In this document: piece after piece, positions 1 to 7,796 of the stretch
Position numbering within the stretch: the first letter of the stretch is position 1
Layout: each line of letters opens with the position of its first letter
Source of the DNA: Opitutaceae bacterium
GTDB lineage: Bacteria > Verrucomicrobiota > Verrucomicrobiia > Opitutales > Opitutaceae
Assembly: GCA_003168315.1 (NCBI GenBank)
Contig: PMSP01000294.1
Span: 1-10,833 of the forward strand
Length of the DNA stretch: 10,833 nt
Direction: 5' to 3'
Made by a program: the position numbers and the translations under genes
Notes under the pieces: model-generated
What the model was told of the DNA's origin: nothing
Databases searched by the model: none
Seen by the model: the letters and a program-made list of their open reading frames with translations, nothing else

Positions 1-809
1 AGGACGAGGATGACGAGGGTGGGATTTCCCACCGGGAAGGGGAAGCCGCATAGCTTCATGACGAGGTAGGCGAGGGCGATGAGGAACGAAGCCCCGGCGA
101 TCAGGAAGCCGAGCTGGGTGCTGAGTGTCAGGGCATAGGTCGAGAAGCAGAAGATGCCGTTGAACCCGATCCTGAGCGAACCGAAGAAGCGGTTGTAGTT
201 CGTCTCTCCCGAGAACCGCGCCGGGCGCTCGAAGGGGAGGAGGTACTGCTTGAATCCGACGACGGCCACCATCCCCCGCAGGAAACCGTGGCTCTCCTTC
301 AGCTTGACGACCTCGTCGACGACCCTCCGGGACATGAGGCGGAAGTCGCCGGAATTGGGCGGGATCTTCACGTCGGCTATCTTGTTGATGACCTTGTAGC
401 CGGTCTCGGCCACGAGGCGCTTGATCCACGGCTCGCCCGTCCTTCGCGTGCGCTGCGGGAGCACGACATCGTAGCCCTCCCGCCACTTGGCGACCATTTG
501 CTGGACGAGCTCCGGCGGATCCTGCATGTCGACGTCCATCACGATGACGGCGTCGCCGGAGGAATACTGCATCCCCGCGAGGCTGGCCATCGGCTGGCCG
601 AACCTCCGGGAAAACTTGAGCAGCCTGATCCGGGGATCCCGGGCGCGCTCCTCCAGGATCACATCCTCCGTCCTGTCGGGGGACGGGTCCATGGCGAAGA
701 TGATCTCATAGTCCTGGGTGATCGCCGCGAGGATAGGGTTTATCCTCCGGATGAACTCCGGAATGTTCTTTTCCTCCCTGAAGACTGGGACAACGAGGCT
801 GAGCAGCAT
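1..809 (-). CDS. Polyprenyl-phosphate glycosyltransferase, GT2 family (DPM1/GtrB-like), 3' end outside window
   Basis: The minus-strand frame opens with ATG at 809-807 and stays open for 269 codons to the window edge. An AGGA Shine-Dalgarno lies 8 bases upstream (plus-strand tcct, 818-821). The N-terminus VVPVFREEKNI (6-16) is the GT-A nucleotide-binding strand. MDPSPDRTED (40-49) stands where DDGSxDxT is usual. MDVDMQDPPEL (91-101) carries the metal-binding DxD, GDFRLMSRRVVD (154-165) matches the conserved GDFRLMxRR segment, and RFSGETNYNRF (198-208) matches the R-x-x-GE-T/K-Y motif. A hydrophobic helix at about 230-252 and the start of another at about 264 fit the two C-terminal membrane helices of GtrB-like enzymes. 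The family moves a hexose from a nucleotide sugar to polyprenyl phosphate at the inner face of the membrane. Roughly 40-60 residues are probably missing beyond the edge. It lies 27 bases after the GT-C-like gene and could supply its donor. The sugar is unknown. Confidence 0.93.
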   Translation of the reverse strand, partial: MLLSLVVPVFREEKNIPEFIRRINPILAAITQDYEIIFAMDPSPDRTEDVILEERARDPRIRLLKFSRRFGQPMASLAGMQYSSGDAVIVMDVDMQDPPELVQQMVAKWREGYDVVLPQRTRRTGEPWIKRLVAETGYKVINKIADVKIPPNSGDFRLMSRRVVDEVVKLKESHGFLRGMVAVVGFKQYLLPFERPARFSGETNYNRFFGSLRIGFNGIFCFSTYALTLSTQLGFLIAGASFLIALAYLVMKLCGFPFPVGNPTLVILV

Positions 810-836
810 TGGGGTCGTCCTACGGTTGTTCGGATA

Positions 837-3800
837 TCACTCGAAGTCGATGTTCACTACGCGGTAGGAGCGGGACCGGGTGTCCGGGGCGTCGAGAGGG
901 AAGCTCTGGTCCGATGCCAGCACCGCGCGGGTCTCGGAGATCGACGAAAGAGGGATCCGGATAAGCTCGCTCCGCTCGAGCCCGAGCATCCGTGTCGTGT
1001 CCTTCCCCCCGTTCACCGACACCGATAGGGGATAGTCCTTGGGCGACGGAAAGCGCACGACCTCGACCATGGCGGTCTTGAACTTCAAGGTTGCCGGGAA
1101 GTTGAGCGCAAGCCGGCCGTCAACCCATCCGTCCGTGTCGGCGCCCGTGATGCCGAACAGGTAGCCCGACCTGTGCCATCCGCGGGCGAGGAGGTCGGTC
1201 CGGGTCAGGTTCTCAAACGATATGTTCTTGATCACGAACGAGCGCATCCTGCCGTCGCCCGGGAGGGCGAAGACCGAGGACGCATCAAGGTGGACAACCC
1301 CCTGCTGGCCCGGCGGCAGCGGCGCGTACACGCTTTCAAAGGTCTGGCGCGGGACCGTGTCCGACTTGATCGTCCGCCCGTCCACGGAGACCGTCAGGTC
1401 ATTGGAGGCGATCGGCGCCCAGCCCGGCATCTCCAGGTCGAGCTTCAGCACCTTGAACGTGTCGAACGACGGGGCCTTGAACTCGGCGGACTTCGCGATC
1501 CAGCCGTCATTGTCTATTCCGGAGACCGCAAACCTCTCGCCGGCATCATTTGCGATGTCGCGGAAGCTCGCGAAGTCCGGGATGTCCTTGATCGAGATCT
1601 CGTCGACAAACGCCGACACCTCCCGGTTGTCCCTCTCTGTCTGGTAGATCTGCGCATCCGAGAAGTGGACCGCGATCGAGGTGACGTCCGAGGAGTCCTT
1701 GATGAGTCGCGTGAGCGTGAACTTGCCCGACTTGAGGTTCACCACCTCGGTCGGCTTGTCGTTGATGGAAATCGTGGCGTCGACGCCGTTCGTCTTGAAG
1801 CGGGCGATGTCCGGTATGTATCCCTTGAAGTAGAGCACCTGCCCGGTGTGCGAGCCCGCCAGCTTCACGTAGGCGTCCCGGCCCATCCATCCATCCTCAT
1901 AGAGGCCGGAATACTCGAGCGTCTTGTTCTCCAGGAGGTCGTCCGGGAACTTGGTGATCTTGGATGGGCGGACCATGGCGCGGTACTGGTCGTCGGTGAT
2001 GACCGAGATGTCCCGCGTGAATCCCACCAGGCGCCTGTCGTCCAGCGCGTACTGCAGGCCGTACCAGCGCATGAGGCCGGTCTTCTTCTTGTTGATCACC
2101 TCGGCAGGGTCGCCGAAATCCAACGTGATGTAGGCCTGCCCCTCGTAGTATTCGGGCTTGATGATCGGCGTGAACACCCGGGACGAGCCTGCGCCGCTGA
2201 AGGGAATCTTGTAGTCGTCGTCGCCGACGACGATGGCCTTCGCCGGCAGCAGCGTGCGCCCGACGCCGAGCGAGGTCCTCGTGAAATCTATCATGACCCT
2301 CAGGTCCGGCGAGGGATGGATGATGTGGAACACGTTGAAGCGGCCCGTGCCATGGAAATAGGAGAGCCCCTTGGAGATCGGCTCGGACTCGCGCTGGAAA
2401 AAGGCGGCCTTGAACCTGGCGGACGAATAGTAGTGCGGGCTCAGCTCGGAGTGCACGAATACGAGCCGGTCCTTGATCTGGCTCTCCAACTTGTACTGGT
2501 ACATGTGGTTGGTGGTCCACCCGGTCCCGTTGTTCCACTTGTTGAAGTGGTCCAGGTCCGTCCGGATCGATATGAACAGGCGGTCATCGTAGTCCATGTG
2601 CCTGGAGCTGGTCTCCGTCCAGTTGTTGGCGTAGAGGATGCTGTTCGCCTCCTTGTGTATCGTGACGACCTTGTAGTCGGGTATCTCGTCCACCAGGATC
2701 TCCTTCGGCAGCATGAAGCGCAGAAGGGATAGCTTCTCGACGAGGCGCGCCTGGGGCCCGAGGTCGGGATCCGGCGTACGCAGGAATTTAAGGACCGCGA
2801 TGTTCGCGATGTTGTCCATGTAGCTTCGGGACAGGAAGCGGGTGTCGATGCCGCGCGTGTACATCGAGAGGAGCTTAGCGCTGACGACGTTCGAGATGTC
2901 GCTTTCGATCCCTTCATACTTGAGGTTCTTCGGCGGGTCGAAGCTTACGCCCAGGGCCGAGCCCTTCACGACCTCCGTGAGGCCCCCGCCGTAGGTTCCC
3001 AGCGACGAGTAGGAGTAGTAGATCGAGGAGACGGCCGTGCAGAGGAAGAAGAACCCGAGGACGATCTTGGCGCGCTTCTGGACCGACGGGCGCTCCGAGA
3101 AGAGAAATGCAGAGAAACCCTGCGCCAGGCAGAGCGTCGTCACAGGCTGCGAGTACATCGCCAGCTTGAAAAGCCCGAAGTCCTGGCCCTTCTGGAAGAG
3201 GTAGATGCCGAGGAGCGTCATGATGGCGCCCAGGTAGCCGACGGGGGCCCCGTCGAGCAGGTTCTTCCAGGTCCGCCAAAGAAAATAACAGAGGACGCCG
3301 ATGCCCACCAGGATCTGGGTCGAAATCAGGGGGTCGATGCCGACCTGGCCGAACGGGTGCAGCCCGAACAGCATCGGTATGAAGGACGGGACAAGCGTCC
3401 AGGGGAAAAGCACGATCCCGCCGCTCTGGTCATTGATCTCGGCCATGGCCCCGAGGCCAGCCGAACCCACCGACTGCATGACAAGCGTGTTGATGAACTC
3501 ATAGGTGCTACTCGCTATGAGGACGAAGGTGAGGACGGCCACCCCACCGATGAAGATTGAATAGGGCCTGAGCTTCTCCCTGTCCTTGTAGCGCAGCCGC
3601 AAGGCCACCATGACGATGCCCAGCGGGACGAATGAGGCCACCTCCGGGTAGAATATCGCGACCCCCGCCGTCAGGGTCCCGGCAACCGCCATTGTCCTGA
3701 GGGTCAGCCTGCGCGGCAGGAAGAGGATTGACGCAATCACGAGGAGGATCGCCAGGCCTCCCACCTGGGCGATCAGCTGGTAGAGGGTCCCGAGGCCAAA

Positions 3801-4490
3801 GAGGGGGCTCGTTGCGAAAAGGAAAAAGGCGACGATCGCCACCTTCCGGTAGCGGCCGCGCCACACGGCTATGGATCCCATCGCGAAGAGCTGCATCAGG
3901 CTCAGCATCAGGATCGCCGGCATGAACACCTCGTGGGCGCGCTTGCCCGTGAGGGAGGCCACCCATGCGATCGTGAGCTCCGATCCCGGGCGGATCTGCT
4001 GGAGCGCATGCATGAACCAGTAGTGCTGCGAGTAGTCGCGGCCCTCCAGCTCGGTCTGCAGGGGGACGGAATAGTAGCCGTGCGAGAGGAAGCGCTCCGC
4101 CGCCAGGCAGTAGTTCGCCATGTCGTCGTTGCCGTATGAGATCCAGTTGAAGCCGAACCTGAGAGACGGCCAGCCAATGTAGATCAGGGCGCCGGCCGCT
4201 ATCAGGAGGAAGGGCCTGAGCTGGCGCAGCGGGACGACCGGCCTGCGCCAGGCGAGGACCCCGACCGGAAGCACGAGGAGGACGAGGGTGGTCCATGGCC
4301 CCGACCTGGCGACGGGGATCCCCCAGACGCTCAGGCGCGTGATCACGATCAGGAGCGCCGAAAGCCCGACCGTGGGGGCCGCGAACCAGCTCCAGAGCAC
4401 GCCGATCCTCGGCTTGAACAGGCTGATGACAGCCTGGCCGATGATGAGGAGGTAGACGAAGAGTCCGGCGACGAGTAACAGCGGTATCAT
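837..4490 (-). CDS. Large polytopic membrane protein, putative GT-C-type glycosyltransferase with extracytoplasmic beta-rich modules
   Basis: ATG at 4490; the codon just before it is an in-frame TGA, so no longer start exists, and no Shine-Dalgarno is visible. Residues 1-500 contain about 13-15 hydrophobic helices, for example 1-26, 32-55, 66-82, 92-108, 240-258, 310-328 and 475-495. Between the fourth and the next helix is a long loop holding SYGNDDMANYCLAAERF (118-134). Its Asp-Asp pair (122-123) sits where GT-C enzymes have the catalytic acidic motif in the first large outer loop. Residues about 500-1217 lack membrane helices and are beta-rich. The end is three related modules beginning G-x-x-x-DGW at 862, 991 and 1116. 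Mycobacterial Emb and AftD enzymes also combine a GT-C core with carbohydrate-binding modules, which is an analogy of layout only. The inferred role is sugar transfer from a polyprenyl-phosphate donor outside the inner membrane. A polymerase, a ligase or a non-catalytic glycan-binding protein are alternatives. GT-C assignment moderate, membrane protein certain. Confidence 0.8.
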   Translation of the reverse strand: MIPLLLVAGLFVYLLIIGQAVISLFKPRIGVLWSWFAAPTVGLSALLIVITRLSVWGIPVARSGPWTTLVLLVLPVGVLAWRRPVVPLRQLRPFLLIAAGALIYIGWPSLRFGFNWISYGNDDMANYCLAAERFLSHGYYSVPLQTELEGRDYSQHYWFMHALQQIRPGSELTIAWVASLTGKRAHEVFMPAILMLSLMQLFAMGSIAVWRGRYRKVAIVAFFLFATSPLFGLGTLYQLIAQVGGLAILLVIASILFLPRRLTLRTMAVAGTLTAGVAIFYPEVASFVPLGIVMVALRLRYKDREKLRPYSIFIGGVAVLTFVLIASSTYEFINTLVMQSVGSAGLGAMAEINDQSGGIVLFPWTLVPSFIPMLFGLHPFGQVGIDPLISTQILVGIGVLCYFLWRTWKNLLDGAPVGYLGAIMTLLGIYLFQKGQDFGLFKLAMYSQPVTTLCLAQGFSAFLFSERPSVQKRAKIVLGFFFLCTAVSSIYYSYSSLGTYGGGLTEVVKGSALGVSFDPPKNLKYEGIESDISNVVSAKLLSMYTRGIDTRFLSRSYMDNIANIAVLKFLRTPDPDLGPQARLVEKLSLLRFMLPKEILVDEIPDYKVVTIHKEANSILYANNWTETSSRHMDYDDRLFISIRTDLDHFNKWNNGTGWTTNHMYQYKLESQIKDRLVFVHSELSPHYYSSARFKAAFFQRESEPISKGLSYFHGTGRFNVFHIIHPSPDLRVMIDFTRTSLGVGRTLLPAKAIVVGDDDYKIPFSGAGSSRVFTPIIKPEYYEGQAYITLDFGDPAEVINKKKTGLMRWYGLQYALDDRRLVGFTRDISVITDDQYRAMVRPSKITKFPDDLLENKTLEYSGLYEDGWMGRDAYVKLAGSHTGQVLYFKGYIPDIARFKTNGVDATISINDKPTEVVNLKSGKFTLTRLIKDSSDVTSIAVHFSDAQIYQTERDNREVSAFVDEISIKDIPDFASFRDIANDAGERFAVSGIDNDGWIAKSAEFKAPSFDTFKVLKLDLEMPGWAPIASNDLTVSVDGRTIKSDTVPRQTFESVYAPLPPGQQGVVHLDASSVFALPGDGRMRSFVIKNISFENLTRTDLLARGWHRSGYLFGITGADTDGWVDGRLALNFPATLKFKTAMVEVVRFPSPKDYPLSVSVNGGKDTTRMLGLERSELIRIPLSSISETRAVLASDQSFPLDAPDTRSRSYRVVNIDFE
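840..1907 (-). repeat. Three diverged DGW modules in the C-terminus of the GT-C-like protein
   Basis: Residues about 862-970, 991-1094 and 1116-1217 each open with a Gly/Asp/Trp motif: GLYEDGW, GIDNDGW and GADTDGW. The Trp residues are at 868, 997 and 1122, a spacing of 129 and 125. Each module then runs through short beta strands with a central V/I-S-V/I-N/D segment (ISIND, VSVDG, VSVNG) and closes with a similar strand (EISIKDI, IKNISFEN, VVNIDFE). The shared opening and closing motifs make internal duplication likely even though overall identity is low. The strand pattern suggests a jelly-roll or carbohydrate-binding type of sandwich, but no named family is recognised. Confidence 0.7.
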
Positions 4491-4539
4491 TCAGGCGGAA
4501 AGGGTTAGGATTCGGAATTCACGTAAAAAAAACAAGCTC
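4491..4539 (-). other. Short intergenic gap inside the glycan operon with an 8-base T tract
   Basis: The 49 bases between the fusion glycosyltransferase stop and the GT-C-like start carry eight consecutive T on the minus strand (plus-strand A run, 4525-4532). No convincing stem precedes the T run, so a factor-independent terminator is not supported, and the two genes are probably co-transcribed. There is no purine-rich ribosome site before the downstream ATG. Confidence 0.6.
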
Positions 4540-7473
4540 CTACCAGCGCAGGCCCATGGCCTGGCGCCGCGCGGCGAGCGCGCCCCGGAAGCGGATCCTG
4601 CGCGCATGGCGCTCAATCATGGCCGCGTCGTCCTTCTCGGACCCGTGGAAGCGCAGGCGTATCCGGGCCATCTCCTCGGCGCCGGTGGTATGGATCACCT
4701 GGCTTGTCTTCTGCTGGGGATGCACGCGGAAGCAGCCCAGAAAGTAGGGGATCCGGACGATCCGGCAGCCGGCCTTGTGGAAGCGGGCCAGGAGGTCCCA
4801 GTCGAGGGCGAACTGGAAGGTCGGGTCGATCCCCCCGGCGACGTCCCAGGCGCGCTTGCGCCAGAAGAGGGTCTCCTGCGGCACATAGTCAATCCACTCG
4901 ATCGAGTCCGCCTCGTGCCGCGGCATGATCCAGCGGCCGATCTCGCGGTCCGCGTCGTCGATAATTATCCGGTGGCCATAGACGACGTCGACCTCGGGAT
5001 GGTTCGCGAAGAACGAGGCGACAAAGGAGAAAGCCCGCGGCGCCACGAGGTCATCCGAGTTGAACCACGCCATCACGTCATCGGGCCCGAGCCCGGCCTC
5101 GATGTGCGAAAATCCCTTCCGGATGGCGTCGGCCTGCCCCTTGTCCTTCTGCGAGGCCCAGTGGCTCAGCCTCGAGGCGTGCCGGGCGATGATCTCCCGG
5201 CATCCGTCGCCCGCGGCGCCGTCCTGGACCACGTAGAGGAGGCTGGGATAATTCTGGTTCAGGACGCTCAGCATCGTGCTCTCGAGGAAGGCGGGTTGGC
5301 CATAGCTTGGGGTGACGATACCCAGCTTGGGCTGCGGGCCGCGCGGGGTCCGTTGCCTGGAAAGTCCACGGTCCCAGGCAATCGGGCGCGGTTCGTACTG
5401 CCTGAGGACGCCGATCTGCATCCAATAGTCCTCGACGACCATGCGGAAGAACCAGCGAGCCAGCGGTTGAGTGACCCGGCCCCTGACGGCGGCCGAGAAC
5501 CCGATCCAGAGCTTCCTTAAGCGCGCGGTGGGGCCGGTCGCCTCGGCCGCCAGCTCGCTGATGACGGCGCCCCTCTCGACGCAGGTCCGCTGCAGTTCCT
5601 GGATGACCGCCTCCTTTCCCGCGAGAAGGCGGCCGTAGTGCTTGGCCTGCTCCGTCCCGGCGTATCCCGAGGAGTAATTTGAATTGGCCTGCTTCAGGCC
5701 CTTGTTCTCGGCCTCGATGTTCGCGATATGGACGTCCTTGTCCTTGAGCGCCTGGGCCCAGTAGGCGGCGTCCGGCGGCAGCGTTCCCAGGAGCTCCAGC
5801 CTGGCGGCCAGGGCGGCGCGGTCGTCCTCCATTTCGGCTATCCGCTTTTCCCTGGCGTCCGCGGCGGCAATGTGGGCCTTCAGGCCGGCGTCCAGCCGGA
5901 TGACGATCTGCTCCCGCTCGTCGCAGGTGTCCTTGAGCGCCGAGATTTCCGAGTCCTTCGTGTCGGCCTCGGCCTTGAGCTCCTCGATCTCCTTGTCCTT
6001 GTCGGCGCACTCCTGCTCGAGCTCGGCCTTGATGGCCTCGGTCGCGCGCTTCAGGCCCGTGATCTCGACGTCCTTTGTGTTCGTCTCCACCTTCATCTCG
6101 TCGATCTCCTTGTCCTTTTCGGCGCATTCCTGCTCGAGCTCGGCCTTTATGGACTCCATCTCGACCTTGCGTTCCTCCGCAGCCCGCTTGAGCGCCTCGA
6201 TCTCGACATCCTTGGAATCGGTCTCGGCCTTGAGCTCCTCGATCTTGTGCTGGCGCTCCACGCGGTCCCTCTTGAGCGAGAGGACAACGGGCGTCAGGGC
6301 GGCGATGAGGCCAACCGCCTCGGGCGGGAGCGCGTGGGACGCGAGAACGGCGTCGATCGGTCCGTCCCCCGCAGCCAGCATCCTCTCGACGGCCCGGATG
6401 ACATCAGCCGCCGGGATCGTCTTCACGCAGGGTCCGTTCCCGAAGTGGCAGTCCCAGTTGCAACCGAAGCAGGGAAGGGGCTGCACGACCGACAGGGCCT
6501 GCCTTGCCGAGGGACGAAACCGCGGCCAATGGCCGCCGCCGAAGACACCGACCACGGGCCTGCCGACGGCCCCGGCCATGTGCATGGCGCCCGTGTCATG
6601 CCCGACATAGAGCCGGGATTCCTTGAGGAGACCCGCGAGGAGGGGAAGTTCCCCGTCCTTGCCAAGCCAAGCCTCGGGCCGACCGCCGCCGAGCTTGGCC
6701 GCCTTGGCGGCAACCTCCTCGACAAGCGACGCCTCGCTCTCGTGGGCTAGGAGGAGCACCGGGATCTTCTTCGACGACTGGAGCCACGACACGACCTCGG
6801 CGAACCTCTCGGTCGGCCATGACTTGACCGCAACGTTCGCCAGGCCGCCCGCGAATACCGCCGCCCATTTGCCCTCCGCCAGGCCGCGCCCTTTGGCGAC
6901 CGCCCGCGCCCTGGAGGTGGCGTCTTCCGAAACCTCGACCGCGGGCAGTTCCCTTTGCAGCGGCCGCCCGGCCAGGTATTCGGCCAGACGGTGCTGGTTC
7001 TCGACATCGCCAAGGGAATTGTCCGAGACCACGGTCTCCCTGAATGCGGTGGCTGGCTCGACCCCAAGGTCGAGCCGAAGCGAAGCCGCGAAAATCGGGT
7101 CCACTTCGGCGCCGCCAAGGACCACGCTCCGGATGTGCTTGAAATGGGCTGCCACTGCGATTTCCAGCCACGTCCGGTTCAGGGTCGGAGCCAGGATGAG
7201 CTCCGGGGATTCCGCGGCGATAGTTGCAAGGAGCGAAGCGAGCTCCTTTTGACATTCCGACGGCCGCTTCTTGAACGGATTGAGCCTGGCCACCTTCCAC
7301 CCAAGTCCCTTGGGAAATAGGGGGGCCAAACTCTCGTAACCCTCCCGGACGACAATGACATGGCGCGCACCCGGCCATTCCGTCATGAGCAGCTTCAGGG
7401 CGGGTGTGAACAGGATCAAGTCGCCGATCGTGTCGGGCCTCAGGTAAACGATGGTCTTGGGCTTAACGGGCAC
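4540..7473 (-). CDS. Fusion glycosyltransferase: GT9 domain, coiled coil, GT2 domain
   Basis: The start is GTG at 7473; an in-frame TGA lies 18 bases upstream, so this is the first usable start, and no clear Shine-Dalgarno precedes it. Residues about 6-370 are a GT9 (ADP-heptose:LPS heptosyltransferase-type) domain: VYLRPDTIGDLILFTPA (9-25) is the N-terminal Rossmann motif and VGHDTGAMHMAGAVGRPVVG (290-309) is the donor-site motif. A four-cysteine cluster follows (C335, C338, C342, C349). Residues about 400-555 are a charged coiled coil with internal repeats, and a further helical linker runs to about 700. Residues about 715-930 are a GT2 domain: GIVTPSYGQPAFLESTMLSV (718-737), DKGQADAIRKGF (777-788), the DxD-type NSDD (805-808), and PQETLFWRKRAWD with ALDWDLLARF around 865-898. 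There is no signal peptide or membrane helix, so it is probably cytoplasmic or membrane-peripheral. Two sugar-transfer steps on one acceptor are likely; sugars and linkages are unknown. Confidence 0.92.
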   Translation of the reverse strand: MPVKPKTIVYLRPDTIGDLILFTPALKLLMTEWPGARHVIVVREGYESLAPLFPKGLGWKVARLNPFKKRPSECQKELASLLATIAAESPELILAPTLNRTWLEIAVAAHFKHIRSVVLGGAEVDPIFAASLRLDLGVEPATAFRETVVSDNSLGDVENQHRLAEYLAGRPLQRELPAVEVSEDATSRARAVAKGRGLAEGKWAAVFAGGLANVAVKSWPTERFAEVVSWLQSSKKIPVLLLAHESEASLVEEVAAKAAKLGGGRPEAWLGKDGELPLLAGLLKESRLYVGHDTGAMHMAGAVGRPVVGVFGGGHWPRFRPSARQALSVVQPLPCFGCNWDCHFGNGPCVKTIPAADVIRAVERMLAAGDGPIDAVLASHALPPEAVGLIAALTPVVLSLKRDRVERQHKIEELKAETDSKDVEIEALKRAAEERKVEMESIKAELEQECAEKDKEIDEMKVETNTKDVEITGLKRATEAIKAELEQECADKDKEIEELKAEADTKDSEISALKDTCDEREQIVIRLDAGLKAHIAAADAREKRIAEMEDDRAALAARLELLGTLPPDAAYWAQALKDKDVHIANIEAENKGLKQANSNYSSGYAGTEQAKHYGRLLAGKEAVIQELQRTCVERGAVISELAAEATGPTARLRKLWIGFSAAVRGRVTQPLARWFFRMVVEDYWMQIGVLRQYEPRPIAWDRGLSRQRTPRGPQPKLGIVTPSYGQPAFLESTMLSVLNQNYPSLLYVVQDGAAGDGCREIIARHASRLSHWASQKDKGQADAIRKGFSHIEAGLGPDDVMAWFNSDDLVAPRAFSFVASFFANHPEVDVVYGHRIIIDDADREIGRWIMPRHEADSIEWIDYVPQETLFWRKRAWDVAGGIDPTFQFALDWDLLARFHKAGCRIVRIPYFLGCFRVHPQQKTSQVIHTTGAEEMARIRLRFHGSEKDDAAMIERHARRIRFRGALAARRQAMGLRW
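5917..6243 (-). repeat. Tandem coiled-coil repeat within the fusion glycosyltransferase
   Basis: Three copies of one unit are visible in the protein: residues 411-456 (46 residues), 457-495 (39 residues) and a partial copy at 496-519. Each starts I-D/E-E-L/M-K-x-E-x-x-x-KD-x-EI, and the first two share KAELEQECAxKDKE. The second copy is shorter by exactly seven residues, one heptad, so the coiled-coil register is kept. The matching DNA also repeats, including tcctgctcgagctcggcctt at 6010-6029 and 6128-6147. Confidence 0.85.
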
Positions 7474-7796
7474 GTAAAAGGGGTAACTTCACACCATATG
7501 CGCGGGATGACGCGAGCCTGTTTTGGGGCGCAAATGATCCGGGCGCAAAGCGTTTCGAGTCTCCCGATGCGCCCGGGACCCGTGATCGGGCCCGGAAGGA
7601 GGCAAACGAAGGGCGGAAGGCTGAATCAACGGAGTGCACCGGGGACTAGACACCGCAGAGATCCAGACCCGCTACCCGCGGAACTTGCCAGTCGCCACAG
7701 CGCTCTGACTTATATGGGGCAAGAACGCGCGAAACCGCCGATTCCCACGTGCCGCCGTCACCTGCCTCGTTCGTCAAGATGTAACCGCCGCCGGAA
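7474..7796. other. Gene-free stretch upstream of the glycan operon
   Basis: No convincing coding frame was found on either strand. The open plus-strand frame here encodes a low-complexity Arg/Pro-rich peptide and overlaps the 5' end of the fusion gene in antisense, so it is judged a shadow. The stretch should hold the promoter of the minus-strand operon, but no convincing -35/-10 pair is visible. It contains one strong GC-rich hairpin (7573-7595). An AAGGAGG sequence at 7595-7601 on the plus strand is not followed by a usable start codon. Confidence 0.6.
7573..7595. promoter_or_regulatory. Strong GC hairpin, about 100 bases upstream of the fusion glycosyltransferase start
   Basis: Bases 73-77 (CCGGG) pair with 91-95 (CCCGG), and 79-82 (CCCG) pair with 87-90 (CGGG), numbering within the 7500s. 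This gives nine G-C pairs with one bulged A at 7578 and a TGAT loop. No T tract follows on either strand, so it is not an intrinsic terminator. On the minus strand it would lie in the leader of the glycan operon if transcription starts upstream of it. Its function is unknown. Confidence 0.4.

Noticed and set aside
288..1028. Plus-strand open frame of 246 codons
   Set aside because: It lies opposite the GT2 gene, whose motifs are unambiguous, and crosses the boundary between two real genes.
1173..2732. Long plus-strand open frame of 519 codons opposite the GT-C-like gene
   Set aside because: It is a high-GC antisense shadow: Arg/Val/Asp-rich with no domain signal, while the minus strand shows membrane helices and ordered modules.
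4525..4532. T8 tract after the fusion gene as an intrinsic terminator
   Set aside because: No stable stem precedes the tract in the minus-strand direction.
5728..6750. Plus-strand open frame rich in Leu and Gly opposite the coiled coil
   Set aside because: It is the mirror of the Glu/Lys-rich coiled-coil codons; its repeats are simply the antisense of that repeat.
7708..7717. Possible minus-strand -10 box (CATATAAG) for the glycan operon
   Set aside because: No acceptable -35 element at 15-19 bases spacing, and it would imply a leader of over 200 bases.
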